Below, in pieces: positions 24,018-33,120 of a stretch of 54,544 bases of DNA (positions within the stretch are counted from its first letter, which is position 1; every line of letters starts with the position of its first letter). The stretch spans positions 693,376 through 747,919 of the forward strand of contig DF820459.1 in NCBI GenBank assembly GCA_000739515.1, read 5' to 3'. The position numbers were made by a program, and so were the translations under genes. The notes under the pieces were generated by a model. It was not told where the DNA came from. It ran no database searches and was given only the letters and a program-made list of their open reading frames with translations. Source of the DNA: Candidatus Moduliflexus flocculans. Lineage in GTDB: Bacteria > Moduliflexota > Moduliflexia > Moduliflexales > Moduliflexaceae.

Positions 24018-26984
24018 TTATTCCTCCGCGCTGGCTTGTTTCAGCAATTCGACAATTTCGCTGTACCCGAGTTTTTCAGCAAGCGCTGACGCATAGACGC
24101 CGTCGCTGTTGGCCGCAGCCGGGTCTGCGCCTGCGTCTAAGGCGACTTTCACAAAATCAACAGCGTTTTGTTTGATCGCGAAGAAGAGGACATTGTTGAG
24201 GCTCAACGTGATGTCTTCATCTTCATTCGACGGCGGAGCAATTAACATCCCTCCCATATAAATCACATCATCGCTTTCCTCTGCGTCGCCCGCCCCTGGT
24301 ACGCCATTTTCGCCATAACTGACGAGAACGTAATCACTCCCCTCGGCGTCAGACAAATAATAAATCGGATTGCCCCATTCATCAAGGAGACTCCCTTCGT
24401 AATACGTTCCGTTGTACGCTCCGCCGGAGAAATCCACGTTCGCAATCGGCGTAATCGTCGAATATTTCGGATACGTGTTATTATCTACCATCCACGAACC
24501 AAGCGCCGTGGCGTATGACTGCATAATATCGGTCGTGCCAGTCGGCAATTCGGACTCGCCTTCATTGCCTTCGATAATTGCCCCGATATTGCCGGATTCG
24601 ATTTCCTCTTCCGCTTCTTCCACTGCTTTCCAAATTGGGTTTGACAGCAGAAGCGTTCCTGATTCTTGATAGTCCGCCGGATGCGCAAACGTGTTCTGAA
24701 GCTGCTGTATGCCGTCAGGTGCGTTGACATATTTGTCATAGAATGTGTTGGTGACGTTTTTGACCAACAGCGCGAGAGCGTCAGTGCTTTGAACCGTTGC
24801 CAATTCGACGCGCCCGGCCTGGACAGTCATGTATGACAGATTGCCGCCAACTGTCGAAGCTGCCGCCAGCACATCGGCCAACAGGTCTTTTACCAGCGGC
24901 ATCACCATCGGACGCGGATAATGCAGCCCGCCCGGAAGCGTGCAGAACAGTTTTTTCTCGTCATCCACAAATAAGCCTTCCATCGCGAATGGAATATCAA
25001 GCCCGCTTTCCAGTAATTTTTGCTCAAATTTTTCCGCGCCGCTTTCGTCGTATATTTTCTGAGACGCCGCGAGGAACGCATCTAACTCGCGATGCGCCAC
25101 ATCTTCCAGGCCAGCCAGCGTTTCGACGATGTCCGGGAACAGCCGGAACGGCCTGACGATGCCGAACATGGCCGCATTGGATGGCACGCGTTCGAGCAGT
25201 TTTGCAATCGCGGCAGAAGTCGGCGGATAGGTCGCTTTCATCACCGCGTCGAATTGCGCGGCGTCCGCTGCGCCGGCATAGACCAATTCCGCGTCGCCGG
25301 CCGCCTTGACGAACATGATCCGGCGATTCACCAATTCATGCTGCTGATAGCCGAAAATGCCGCGCCGGGTGGTAAAAATATCGTTCGAAATCAGTTTTTT
25401 CACGCCATTGCCCGCGTCTTCGACGGCAAAGGAATTGGCGTAACTTGCAAATGGTTTTGCGGCGAGCAGTGACTCATATAACGCATTTTTCTGCGCGCTG
25501 TTTTGTGCCGACGCTTCCGATTTTTCCTTGAAATACGGTTCGATAACGCCTGCGGGAAGTAGCAGCAGGCGATGGAAGAGCGGCTCGTTCGCGAGGCGGT
25601 CGGTTTGCGCTTTGCCCCAGGCCCACAGCGTCGCGAATTTGCTGAAATCGGTGTCCAGCGACATCGGAATCACGCTGCGCAGCGTCCAATCGGCTTTCGA
25701 TTCCAGCGTTGGACAGGCTTGTTGGCTTAACAGATATGTTTTCACCGCATTGAAGCCTTCGAGCGGCAATGCTTTTGCCGCGAGTTCCTTCTCAACTTCA
25801 GTCAGCATGGCGCTGATCAGCGGAGACGCTTCATCGCGCGGCTGCCTGCCGATGGCGAACAGAGAATTCTTTTCGCCTGGCAGCGCTGCAAGCGCATTTT
25901 TCAGCGTATCGAGCGGGAGCGGCTGCGTCATCTTCTCAGGGAGAATATCCTTCGAAAAGAGCGTGAACGTCACCTGCTGATAAACGGCATCAAGGTCAAT
26001 GCTGACGACTGCGCCGTTTAAATTGGTGAGCAATTGTGCGAGCCAGTTCAACAGGACGCGGCTGATGCCAATTGTATAGGCTTCGCTGTAATCCACCAGT
26101 TGATCGAGGCTTTTTACGCCGAATTCAAGGCGCAATCTGGTATCGAGCAACATCCGATCCGCGACGGGAATCTCAGCCACTCCGGTGCGAATTTCTGTGA
26201 ATAATTGCGCCGGAAGCGTTTCCAACTGCTGTTGTATGGCGGGGATTTGCGGCTTTAACACGTCCGGGCTGAGGATAATGGTGAGATCGCCTTTCTCATA
26301 CGCGGTCACGCCTTCTTTGATAATGGGGTCGCTCGTTATGTTTGCCTCCGGTTTGGCTGCGACAAGCTGGTTCAGCAAATCGGTAGAGCTACAGAAAAAC
26401 GCGGTTTTTTCGGAGGCGATCAGATACAGATCGTCCGGCATATCGCCATTGCCCGGCGTAATATGATAATACGTGAGGTCGCCGCTCTGCTCTTTCGTGA
26501 CGGAAGATGGCTGCAACATGCCTTGAATCATACCGCTCGCGACCGTTGAGTTGGCAATCGGCACGCTCAAGACAAACCCTTGCGGCATTGGATAAAACGC
26601 CAGCGACAGCGGGCGGTCTAAGGCGATGCCGGTCAATTCTGAAAACCGCGCTAATTCGACCGGCTGCCCGGCCAACTGCATTCCGAGGAATGTGATCAGC
26701 GGTTTTGGCTTGGCGAAGGTCTCTTGAAGTTCTACAGGCAGGGCTTTTTCGGGAACAATCGTTGAGGCAAAGGCGTCGAGATTCTCTAACAGCGTCAGGG
26801 CGTTATTCAGGCGGATGTAAGCGGCAGCGCCGCCCGGCAGCGCCTCCTCTGGCGTCGCGGCCACCGACAGGCCGGTCGAAAACACGGCAGGCAATTGATC
26901 CAGGGTATCCTGTCCGTAGGTGGGAGCAACAGGCAAAAGTAACAGACTTAACAGCCATATTATCAATCTCAATGGACGTTTCAT
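24018..26984 (-). CDS. Large exported protein with pseudopilin-like (T2SSG) and ankyrin regions
   Basis: A 988-residue protein. The signal peptide is PLRLIIWLLSLLLLPVAPTY. Residues about 30-800 form a long region resembling DUF3352-type proteins (repeated FFCSSTDLL, AMFGIVRPF-like strands); function unknown. Residues about 821-915 resemble the GspG/T2SSG C-terminal domain (MQSYATALGSWMVDNNTYPK, DEWGNPIYYLSD, YVLVSYGENGVPG). Residues about 925-985 form ankyrin-like helices (VKVALDAGADPAAANSDG). GGAGGATT upstream sets ATG 26984; the longer opening at 27140 has none. It is the last gene of the STAS-Mla-metacaspase cluster. Periplasmic or surface location is inferred. Confidence 0.7.
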   Translation of the reverse strand: MKRPLRLIIWLLSLLLLPVAPTYGQDTLDQLPAVFSTGLSVAATPEEALPGGAAAYIRLNNALTLLENLDAFASTIVPEKALPVELQETFAKPKPLITFLGMQLAGQPVELARFSELTGIALDRPLSLAFYPMPQGFVLSVPIANSTVASGMIQGMLQPSSVTKEQSGDLTYYHITPGNGDMPDDLYLIASEKTAFFCSSTDLLNQLVAAKPEANITSDPIIKEGVTAYEKGDLTIILSPDVLKPQIPAIQQQLETLPAQLFTEIRTGVAEIPVADRMLLDTRLRLEFGVKSLDQLVDYSEAYTIGISRVLLNWLAQLLTNLNGAVVSIDLDAVYQQVTFTLFSKDILPEKMTQPLPLDTLKNALAALPGEKNSLFAIGRQPRDEASPLISAMLTEVEKELAAKALPLEGFNAVKTYLLSQQACPTLESKADWTLRSVIPMSLDTDFSKFATLWAWGKAQTDRLANEPLFHRLLLLPAGVIEPYFKEKSEASAQNSAQKNALYESLLAAKPFASYANSFAVEDAGNGVKKLISNDIFTTRRGIFGYQQHELVNRRIMFVKAAGDAELVYAGAADAAQFDAVMKATYPPTSAAIAKLLERVPSNAAMFGIVRPFRLFPDIVETLAGLEDVAHRELDAFLAASQKIYDESGAEKFEQKLLESGLDIPFAMEGLFVDDEKKLFCTLPGGLHYPRPMVMPLVKDLLADVLAAASTVGGNLSYMTVQAGRVELATVQSTDALALLVKNVTNTFYDKYVNAPDGIQQLQNTFAHPADYQESGTLLLSNPIWKAVEEAEEEIESGNIGAIIEGNEGESELPTGTTDIMQSYATALGSWMVDNNTYPKYSTITPIANVDFSGGAYNGTYYEGSLLDEWGNPIYYLSDAEGSDYVLVSYGENGVPGAGDAEESDDVIYMGGMLIAPPSNEDEDITLSLNNVLFFAIKQNAVDFVKVALDAGADPAAANSDGVYASALAEKLGYSEIVELLKQASAEE

Positions 26985-27117
26985 AGATGAATCCTCCCTC
27001 TCTGCCGGTCTGCCGAACATCGCGCCGATGTTCGCTCGCCGGGCTGGATATGTTGTGAGTGGTTGGCGAAAACTCCAACGAATTGGAGAATGTTGGGAAA
27101 ATTTGCAAAAATGGCAA

Positions 27118-27141
27118 GGTGTTTCGACGTAGCGAAACACC
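27118..27141. terminator. Hairpin between metacaspase and large-protein genes
   Basis: Perfect 9-bp stem GGTGTTTCG / CGAAACACC with a 6-base loop. There is no clear T-run on either strand, so it may be another short palindrome or an attenuating hairpin rather than a full terminator. A second 9-bp palindrome (CGAACATCG / CGATGTTCG) lies at 27014-27034. Confidence 0.5.
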
Positions 27142-27160
27142 CCCGATGATTTGGCGAGAA

Positions 27161-28240
27161 CTATTTAACAAACGGCGCGAACAGTTGGTGATCCATGAAT
27201 TCCGCCGGACATTCTAACTGCGGAATCTGGACGAATCCGTAGTCTTTTAAACGGGTCATAGTGTCTATATGTGCCTGACGGTTCGTAATCTTCCAATCTG
27301 CGCGTTTCAGCGTGGCCTGGAAATAATACGAAAACGCGCCGCGCGTCTGGCCGTCAATCACTTTTTCCTGCGCTTCCTGGTTCGATTTGCAGGCGGAAAA
27401 CAACGTGTGCCGGTTTTTAATGACCACCTGGCCAAGTTGTACAACGGGGAGGACGATACCGCGTGACCGGTGTTCAATGTCTAATGGTGGTGCGATATAC
27501 CGAGATTTCTTATATTCCGGTTCGCCGAATTTCCCATCCGGGCCAACCGGCACGTATAACGAGCGGGTTGCCGTGCCGGAATTGCAGCAATCGAACACAA
27601 CGGTCAGGTTCACACCTTCCGGGATGCGGCCAAAATATTGGGCAAGGACGTCGTCTGTCAGCGGATCATCCCAATTCAAATCATGCGGACAGAGGATTTC
27701 GTCCATATTATCATCAAGCTCATCACCGTCGCGATCACGCACCTGCGAGCCGTGTCCGGCGTAGAAGAACACCAGCACATCGCCGGGCTTCGCATCGCGC
27801 ACCAACCAGTCGAGCCGCGCTAAAATATTGGCTTTCGTGGCGCGATCATCCAGCAGCAGGCGGACATTGCCGCCAGGAAAACCAAAATGATCTTGCAGCA
27901 TTCCGCTGGTGACAGCGGCATCCATTGTGCAGCCTTGCAGATTCCAGGCCGGGTTTTTATATTTATCAATTCCAACAACTAACGCTTTTTTCGTCATACT
28001 CGTCTCCTTATTTGTGGTTGATGGTTGGCTCGACGGCTGAACGGGAGTCGGCTGCGCTGGCGTGACCGGCGGAGTGGGCTGCTGTACCGGTTGTGCCGGA
28101 GAAGTCTGCTGTACCGGTGTCGCTGAAGGCGCCGGCTGCAAGATTTGAGGAGTAAGATTCTGCTGGGGCGGCTTTTTATTTTTCGCAATCCATTGCCGAA
28201 TGTACTCCCAATAACGTTTATAACTGTTTTCGAGATCCAT
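27161..28240 (-). CDS. Metacaspase-like cysteine protease (peptidase C14 family)
   Basis: A 359-residue protein. After a short charged N-terminus, a Pro/Gln/Thr-rich linker covers about residues 20-78, then a caspase fold: KKALVVGIDKYKNP, catalytic His in VFFYAGHGSQVRDRDGD and catalytic Cys in VVFDCCNSGTATRS. Both catalytic residues are present, so it should be active, probably cutting after basic residues as other metacaspases do. GAGGAGGATT precedes ATG 28240. A second strong site, AAGGAG, precedes an in-frame ATG at 27997 (residue 82), which would make the bare catalytic domain. It sits just after the MCE gene of an Mla operon, an unusual partnership. Confidence 0.9.
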   Translation of the reverse strand: MDLENSYKRYWEYIRQWIAKNKKPPQQNLTPQILQPAPSATPVQQTSPAQPVQQPTPPVTPAQPTPVQPSSQPSTTNKETSMTKKALVVGIDKYKNPAWNLQGCTMDAAVTSGMLQDHFGFPGGNVRLLLDDRATKANILARLDWLVRDAKPGDVLVFFYAGHGSQVRDRDGDELDDNMDEILCPHDLNWDDPLTDDVLAQYFGRIPEGVNLTVVFDCCNSGTATRSLYVPVGPDGKFGEPEYKKSRYIAPPLDIEHRSRGIVLPVVQLGQVVIKNRHTLFSACKSNQEAQEKVIDGQTRGAFSYYFQATLKRADWKITNRQAHIDTMTRLKDYGFVQIPQLECPAEFMDHQLFAPFVK

Positions 28241-28279
28241 AATCCTCCTCTTTCGACATCTTCCAGCGAAACGCAGCAC

Positions 28280-30790
28280 TTACCGCGTGATGCCGCGCTC
28301 CTCTTTCGGAACGATTCGCGTCATGCTCCAGGGATTCTCTTTGATATATTTCGAGAACTCGCGCAAATTCTCCGCGATTAAATCAAGATTGTCAATGATT
28401 TTTCCTATTTTATTACGAGAGTTTTTCGCCACCAACGAGACGGCCTTCATATCATCGGAAATCACGGTCAGATTTTTCAGCGTGGTTTCGATGTTCGGAG
28501 CGCTGTCGCGGAGCCTGGCTGTCACGGCGCTTACGTCCTGCATTGCCTGCGCCGAGCCGGAAAGCGTGCTGGTAATATTGCCGGAATTCTCCGCCAGCGT
28601 TTTTGACACGGCGTTAAAGTTTTTTAAGACCGTTTGCAGATTCGCGATGGCGGCGTCAATATCGCCCTTGCGAGCGGCAAGAACGCCGCTGAACGTTTTG
28701 GCATCCTGCGTAATGCCATGCACGTTTTCTAAAATCGGCGCGATGTTCTTGCTTTGCTCGTTGATCTGCGCCGTGATGCTGCTCAAATCGGTTGCCATGC
28801 CGTCGAGGCTCGTCAAAATGCGGTCAACAGAATCTTTGCCTTCAGCGAGTTGCTCGGAAAATGTGCCGACATTCGTCATCGTTTTGTCTGTGCTGACGAG
28901 AATCGAAGAAATGGTCTCTTTATTCGTGTTCAACATCCCGACAAAATCAGCGGATTCACGTAATATCTGATTGATTTCGGTCATCGCCGTCTCGATGCGC
29001 TCGTTCTGCGACGTGATGAACGCGCTGAATTCAGAAATATTCTGCGAGGTCGTCGTGGCGTTTTCAATAATCAAATTGATTTGCTCCGATTTCGCCGCGA
29101 GCGTCGCGGTCAGGTTTTTGACATCGCCGGAAATCCCTTGCGCGTTCGTCAGCGTCGCGCTTAATTCGTCCTGATGTTCCGTCAAAAAGAGCGAAAACGT
29201 TTTCAATTCTGCGGTCGTGTCTTTGACATTCGTCAACACCGCTTCAATCGTCGGCGCGTTCGTTTTCAGCATGTCCGTCACGGTCGAAACGTTGGCGATG
29301 GAGGTGTTCAGATTGGTAAGCAGGGTTTCGAATTGCGGCTGCTGCGTCACGGCGAAATCTGTCAAGCCTTTGACATTCGCGATCACGGCGTCAACTTGTT
29401 CGATAATTGTCCCGATCTGCTCGCGTTTGGCGTTGACCGTCGCCATCAGCGCTTTGGTGTCGTCGGAAATTGTTTTGACATTGTCAAGCATGGTAGCGAT
29501 CTGCGGCCATTGTTCTTCCGCTTTCTGCGCCAAATTATCCACGCGCGCGGCGGTGGATTCGACATGATCAAGCGTGCTTGCGATCTGCTCTTTTTTCGAG
29601 GCCACCGTACCGGTCACGTCGCGGACGTTTTGCATGGTGTCTTGAATGACCGGCTTTTCTTCGACTAAAAACGCGCCTAAGTCGGCGGCGTGTCCTGATG
29701 TTGCAGCGACATTCGTGACAATCTGCTCGAATTTTTCATTGTTCGCCTGCACCTGCTCAAGAATCAGTTTGACGTTTTCGGACGAGGCTAAAATATTTTC
29801 CAACACGCCTTTGACATCCTGCCCGCTTTCCTGATCGGCAAATTGCAGAAAGAGCTTGATCTGCTCCGACACCTTCTCCAGGTTGGTCAACATGGAGTCT
29901 ATCTGAGCTTTATTCCCTCGCAATTCGGCGGCAAGTTCCGCAAAATGCTGCGTCGCCGTGCTGGTATTCGAAAGAATTTTCTGTATATCTTCTTTGCTGA
30001 CGCCGAACAGCGACTGAAAATCGCCGACTGTCTGCTCGCCGGTCGTAATCAGCGAATTGAATAATTTAATCGTATCGTCAATCTGGCTCTCATTATCCAC
30101 AATCACGCGGTTTAACGACCCGGAGAGCTTGTCCAATTGCGTCAACATGCTGCGCAGATTGGTTAAAATCCCCTCGATAGTGTCGGAGTTATTTTTCACA
30201 ATCAGATCAACATTATCGAGAATCGAGGTAATTTTCTGCTGATTGCCTTCTCCGATGATTTTATTCGCGTTTTCAATCAATTGGTCGGCATTTTTCATGA
30301 TCAGCGAAACGTTTTGGTTCACTTCGGTAAAGAGATATTCGATGCTGCCGGAAATCGAATCCACGCGGTCGAACATATCGCTGAATTGCATAATGTCTTT
30401 CGGCGTCACAAATGATCCGGTGGGCAGTTCCGGCGCGGTATCCGTGCCTGGGAGAATTTCGAGATAATACGCGCCTAACAGGCCGATATAATTCAGAAAC
30501 GCGATGGAATCCTGTTTCACCGGCGTATTCTGGTCAACGATAAATTCAATTTCAATTTTTTGGGGATCGTCCGAGGCAATATGGACAGTCGTCACCGTGC
30601 CGACTTTCATCCCGGCGTAGCGGACGAGATCGCCGTTTGCCAGCCCGGCAGACGCGCTGAGCTTCGTGTGATACGATTTCGTTTTCTGCCATAACCCGCT
30701 GCCGCTGAGCACAATGACAAAGATCAGCAACGCAATCCCTGAGATGATGACAACAAACCCGACTTTGATTTCATTGGCGCTATATTTCAT
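28280..30790 (-). CDS. MlaD/MCE-family lipid-transport protein with long helical repeat tail
   Basis: An 836-residue inner-membrane-anchored MCE protein. One transmembrane helix (about residues 10-28), then the MCE domain (about 38-125, with YAGMKVGTVTTVHI and the hydrophobic LNYIGLLGAYYLEILPG loop). The remaining 700 residues are a long run of similar helical units of roughly 40 residues, recurring around words such as ILTNVK, LDNVDLI and TVTDML. Such tails form hexameric tubes that carry phospholipid across the periplasm. The start overlaps the end of the ATPase gene by four bases. Stop lies 40 bases before the metacaspase start. Confidence 0.92.
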   Translation of the reverse strand: MKYSANEIKVGFVVIISGIALLIFVIVLSGSGLWQKTKSYHTKLSASAGLANGDLVRYAGMKVGTVTTVHIASDDPQKIEIEFIVDQNTPVKQDSIAFLNYIGLLGAYYLEILPGTDTAPELPTGSFVTPKDIMQFSDMFDRVDSISGSIEYLFTEVNQNVSLIMKNADQLIENANKIIGEGNQQKITSILDNVDLIVKNNSDTIEGILTNLRSMLTQLDKLSGSLNRVIVDNESQIDDTIKLFNSLITTGEQTVGDFQSLFGVSKEDIQKILSNTSTATQHFAELAAELRGNKAQIDSMLTNLEKVSEQIKLFLQFADQESGQDVKGVLENILASSENVKLILEQVQANNEKFEQIVTNVAATSGHAADLGAFLVEEKPVIQDTMQNVRDVTGTVASKKEQIASTLDHVESTAARVDNLAQKAEEQWPQIATMLDNVKTISDDTKALMATVNAKREQIGTIIEQVDAVIANVKGLTDFAVTQQPQFETLLTNLNTSIANVSTVTDMLKTNAPTIEAVLTNVKDTTAELKTFSLFLTEHQDELSATLTNAQGISGDVKNLTATLAAKSEQINLIIENATTTSQNISEFSAFITSQNERIETAMTEINQILRESADFVGMLNTNKETISSILVSTDKTMTNVGTFSEQLAEGKDSVDRILTSLDGMATDLSSITAQINEQSKNIAPILENVHGITQDAKTFSGVLAARKGDIDAAIANLQTVLKNFNAVSKTLAENSGNITSTLSGSAQAMQDVSAVTARLRDSAPNIETTLKNLTVISDDMKAVSLVAKNSRNKIGKIIDNLDLIAENLREFSKYIKENPWSMTRIVPKEERGITR

Positions 30791-31620
30791 ACGTTTTTAT
30801 TCCCTGTAATCAATTGCAGATATTTCTGGTCGTCTTGCGCTTCTTCGTCCGCAGCGCGATTCAAAAACTGCACGACGCGCGGATGCGTACTGGCGCGAAT
30901 ATCGTCTGGCGTGCCGAAGGCGATCACTTTGCCTTTGTCAAGCATCAGAATGCTGTCCGCAATCAAAAACGCGCTGGCTAATTCGTGCGTCACGACCACC
31001 ATTGTCATTTTGAAGGCACGTTTCAATTTCAGAATCAATTCATCAATTTCCGCTGCAATAATCGGGTCAAGCCCGGCAGACGGCTCATCGAAAAAGAGGA
31101 TTTCCGGGTCCATCGCGAGCGCGCGGGCTAAACCGGCGCGTTTTTTCATGCCGCCGCTGAGTTCCGCAGGCTTGAACTCGTCGAAACCGGTCAGGCCGAC
31201 AAGGCCAAGCTTGATGCGGCTCATGATTTTGATGGTAGATTCGGCCAATTTCGTATGCTCTCGCAGCGGCAGCGCGACGTTGTCGCCGAGTGTCATGGAA
31301 TTAAAGAGCGCCGCCCCCTGAAACAGCATCCCCATTTTTTTGCGAATTTCATTCATCTGCGTTTCAGTCAGGCGCGTAATTTCCTGGCCTTTAATGTAGA
31401 TTTGACCGGAATAGGGCTGCAACAGGCCGATCAAATGGCGGAGAAACGTGGTTTTGCCGCAGCCGCTGCCACCTAACACCACGAGCACTTCGCCGCGCCG
31501 CACCCGCACGGTCACGTCGTCCAAAATGCGGCGTTCGCCGAAATAGGTGACTAAATGGTCAACGACAATCGCGTAATCCTGCGCGTTGTCTTGAGTAGTT
31601 GTTTCAATCACGCCATTCAT
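30787..31620 (-). CDS. mlaF: Mla-type lipid ABC transporter ATPase
   Basis: A 277-residue ABC ATPase. Walker A is GGSGCGKTT, the Q-loop region follows with MGMLFQGAALFNSMTLGDN, the signature is LSGGMKKRAGLARALA and Walker B is ILFFDEPSAGLDPI, then the H-loop in VVVTHEL. It powers the MlaE permease and MCE protein in moving phospholipids between the membranes. Start is directly after a family F repeat that separates it from mlaE. The four-base overlap with the MCE gene indicates coupling. Confidence 0.93.
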   Translation of the reverse strand: MNGVIETTTQDNAQDYAIVVDHLVTYFGERRILDDVTVRVRRGEVLVVLGGSGCGKTTFLRHLIGLLQPYSGQIYIKGQEITRLTETQMNEIRKKMGMLFQGAALFNSMTLGDNVALPLREHTKLAESTIKIMSRIKLGLVGLTGFDEFKPAELSGGMKKRAGLARALAMDPEILFFDEPSAGLDPIIAAEIDELILKLKRAFKMTMVVVTHELASAFLIADSILMLDKGKVIAFGTPDDIRASTHPRVVQFLNRAADEEAQDDQKYLQLITGNKNV

Positions 31621-31640
31621 ATATCGTGGAACGATTCACC

Positions 31641-31787
31641 TTCGCCGTAGGCGATGCAGTTTTGTAGCATAAGCGATCCCCCATCATTTAACATTCGCCG
31701 TAGGCGATATGGGCAAAACCGCTACGTGGTAGCAATGCAATATGGGGATATCTTTCCTTCTACAATACCGAAAGCCCTACGGGCTAA
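31641..31787. repeat. Family F repeat element, copy 2
   Basis: A 147-bp element with the same ends and central motif as 15936-16074, inserted between mlaE and mlaF. It breaks the tight spacing seen elsewhere in this operon (both other Mla gene junctions overlap by four bases). Confidence 0.87.
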
Positions 31788-31804
31788 ATTAACGATACGT
31801 TTAT

Positions 31805-32599
31805 TTATAGAAAAAAGAAGAAGAACATCGTCACAAGCAAGTCGGCGATGATGATAAACACGATGGATTTGACGACTGACGCCGTTGTATGCACACCGAC
31901 GCCTTCCGCGCCGCCTTCGACCTGAAAGCCTTCATGACAGCCGACTAACGCGATAATCACGGCAAACACGAGGCTTTTAATCAGCCCGGTCACAATATCT
32001 TGCAAGACTAACGCGGTCATGGTTTCGTTGATGTATTTGACTGCGCCTAAATCAAGGAGCGTCAGGCCGACGAACATGCCGCCCGCCATTGACACGACAT
32101 TCGAAATCATCGTTAAGCAGGGCTGCATAATGATGATGGCGAGCAGTTTTGGCACCACGAGAAATTTAATCGGGTTCAGGCCGATGGTCACCAGCGCGTC
32201 CACTTCTTCGGAAACTTTCATCGTGCCGATTTCCGCCGCAAACGCCGAGCCGCTGCGCCCGGTGACGATGACGGCGGTGACGAGCGGCGCAAGCTCGCGC
32301 GTCATCGTGACGCCGACGAGGTCAGCGACATAAATTACTGCGCCGAACGGGCGCAGCACATACGCGCCCTGCAACGCGAGAATCATCCCCACAATCGCCG
32401 ACAGCATCGAAATCAGCGGGATCGAATTGACGCCGATGATCACCATCTGTTCGACGCTTGTCTTCCAGCGCAACCCTTTGCCCCGCAACGGCGCGACGAT
32501 CATCCAGTACATCGAATCAATCGCCAACTCCGTCGCATCATACACACGCCCGAAAAAGAGCAAGGTTTGATGCCCCACGTGTCCCAAAAATTGTTTCAT
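31805..32599 (-). CDS. mlaE: MlaE-family lipid ABC transporter permease
   Basis: A 264-residue inner-membrane permease. Family markers are VEQMVIIGVNSIPLISMLS, ALQGAYVLRPFGA, TRELAPLVTAVIVTGRSGSA and the coupling segment VSEEVDALVTIGLNPI. Five or so hydrophobic segments are visible. The start overlaps the STAS gene by four bases. With MlaF and the MCE protein it forms the membrane core of a retrograde or anterograde phospholipid transporter, which implies an outer membrane. Confidence 0.93.
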   Translation of the reverse strand: MKQFLGHVGHQTLLFFGRVYDATELAIDSMYWMIVAPLRGKGLRWKTSVEQMVIIGVNSIPLISMLSAIVGMILALQGAYVLRPFGAVIYVADLVGVTMTRELAPLVTAVIVTGRSGSAFAAEIGTMKVSEEVDALVTIGLNPIKFLVVPKLLAIIIMQPCLTMISNVVSMAGGMFVGLTLLDLGAVKYINETMTALVLQDIVTGLIKSLVFAVIIALVGCHEGFQVEGGAEGVGVHTTASVVKSIVFIIIADLLVTMFFFFFL

Positions 32600-32949
32600 G
32601 TCGCCTCCGCTACCTGTTTCAAGGCCGCTTCAACGGTCGGGTAGATTTTGAACACCGTTTGCAAGCGCACTAATTGGAACACTTCTAACACCGCTGGCGA
32701 TAGGCCGACGAGAATGAATTGCGCCTGAATTCCTCGCGCAAATTGCAAGCCTTCGACCAATGTCGCAATCCCGGAACTGTCTGTATAAGTCACATCCGTC
32801 AGGTCAATCACGATTACTGACGGATGGTGTTGTTTCATGACTTTAAAAATCGCTTCTCGCATTTTGGGCGACGAGTACAGGTCAACTTCGCCGCGAACAG
32901 TCACAATCTGCGCCTGCTGATGCGCTGTGATGTTAATCTGAATATCCAT
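32596..32949 (-). CDS. STAS-domain protein (MlaB/anti-sigma antagonist type)
   Basis: A 117-residue STAS domain. Typical strands VTVRGEVDLYSSPKMREAI and VIVIDLTDVTYTDSSGIATL; the Ser in DSSG is the usual phosphorylation site of anti-sigma-factor antagonists. In Mla operons a STAS protein (MlaB) binds and tunes the ATPase, and the four-base overlap with mlaE favours that role. The phosphorylatable Ser leaves open an additional switch by a kinase. First gene of the operon. Confidence 0.88.
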   Translation of the reverse strand: MDIQINITAHQQAQIVTVRGEVDLYSSPKMREAIFKVMKQHHPSVIVIDLTDVTYTDSSGIATLVEGLQFARGIQAQFILVGLSPAVLEVFQLVRLQTVFKIYPTVEAALKQVAEAT

Positions 32950-32991
32950 GCGTCACGCTCCTTTCAGAAAACAGAGGATATGGTTTGAGGT

Positions 32992-33081
32992 CATGAAATC
33001 AGTGTCAAGAAAATTTTATGCGCTTGCTTGCGTCAAATGCACGGAAACACGAATTTTTTCTTGACACAATGGAATTTCATG
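32992..33081. repeat. Inverted repeat CATGAAATC-GTGTCAAGAAAA
   Basis: Arms 32992-33018 and 33052-33081 are imperfect inverted copies around a 33-bp centre. It occupies the divergent promoter gap 32950-33320 together with the nested repeat that follows; no gene was found in the gap. Confidence 0.75.
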
Positions 33082-33120
33082 CTCTTATTACATCAGCATC
33101 ATGATTGTGTTCGCGTGGAA

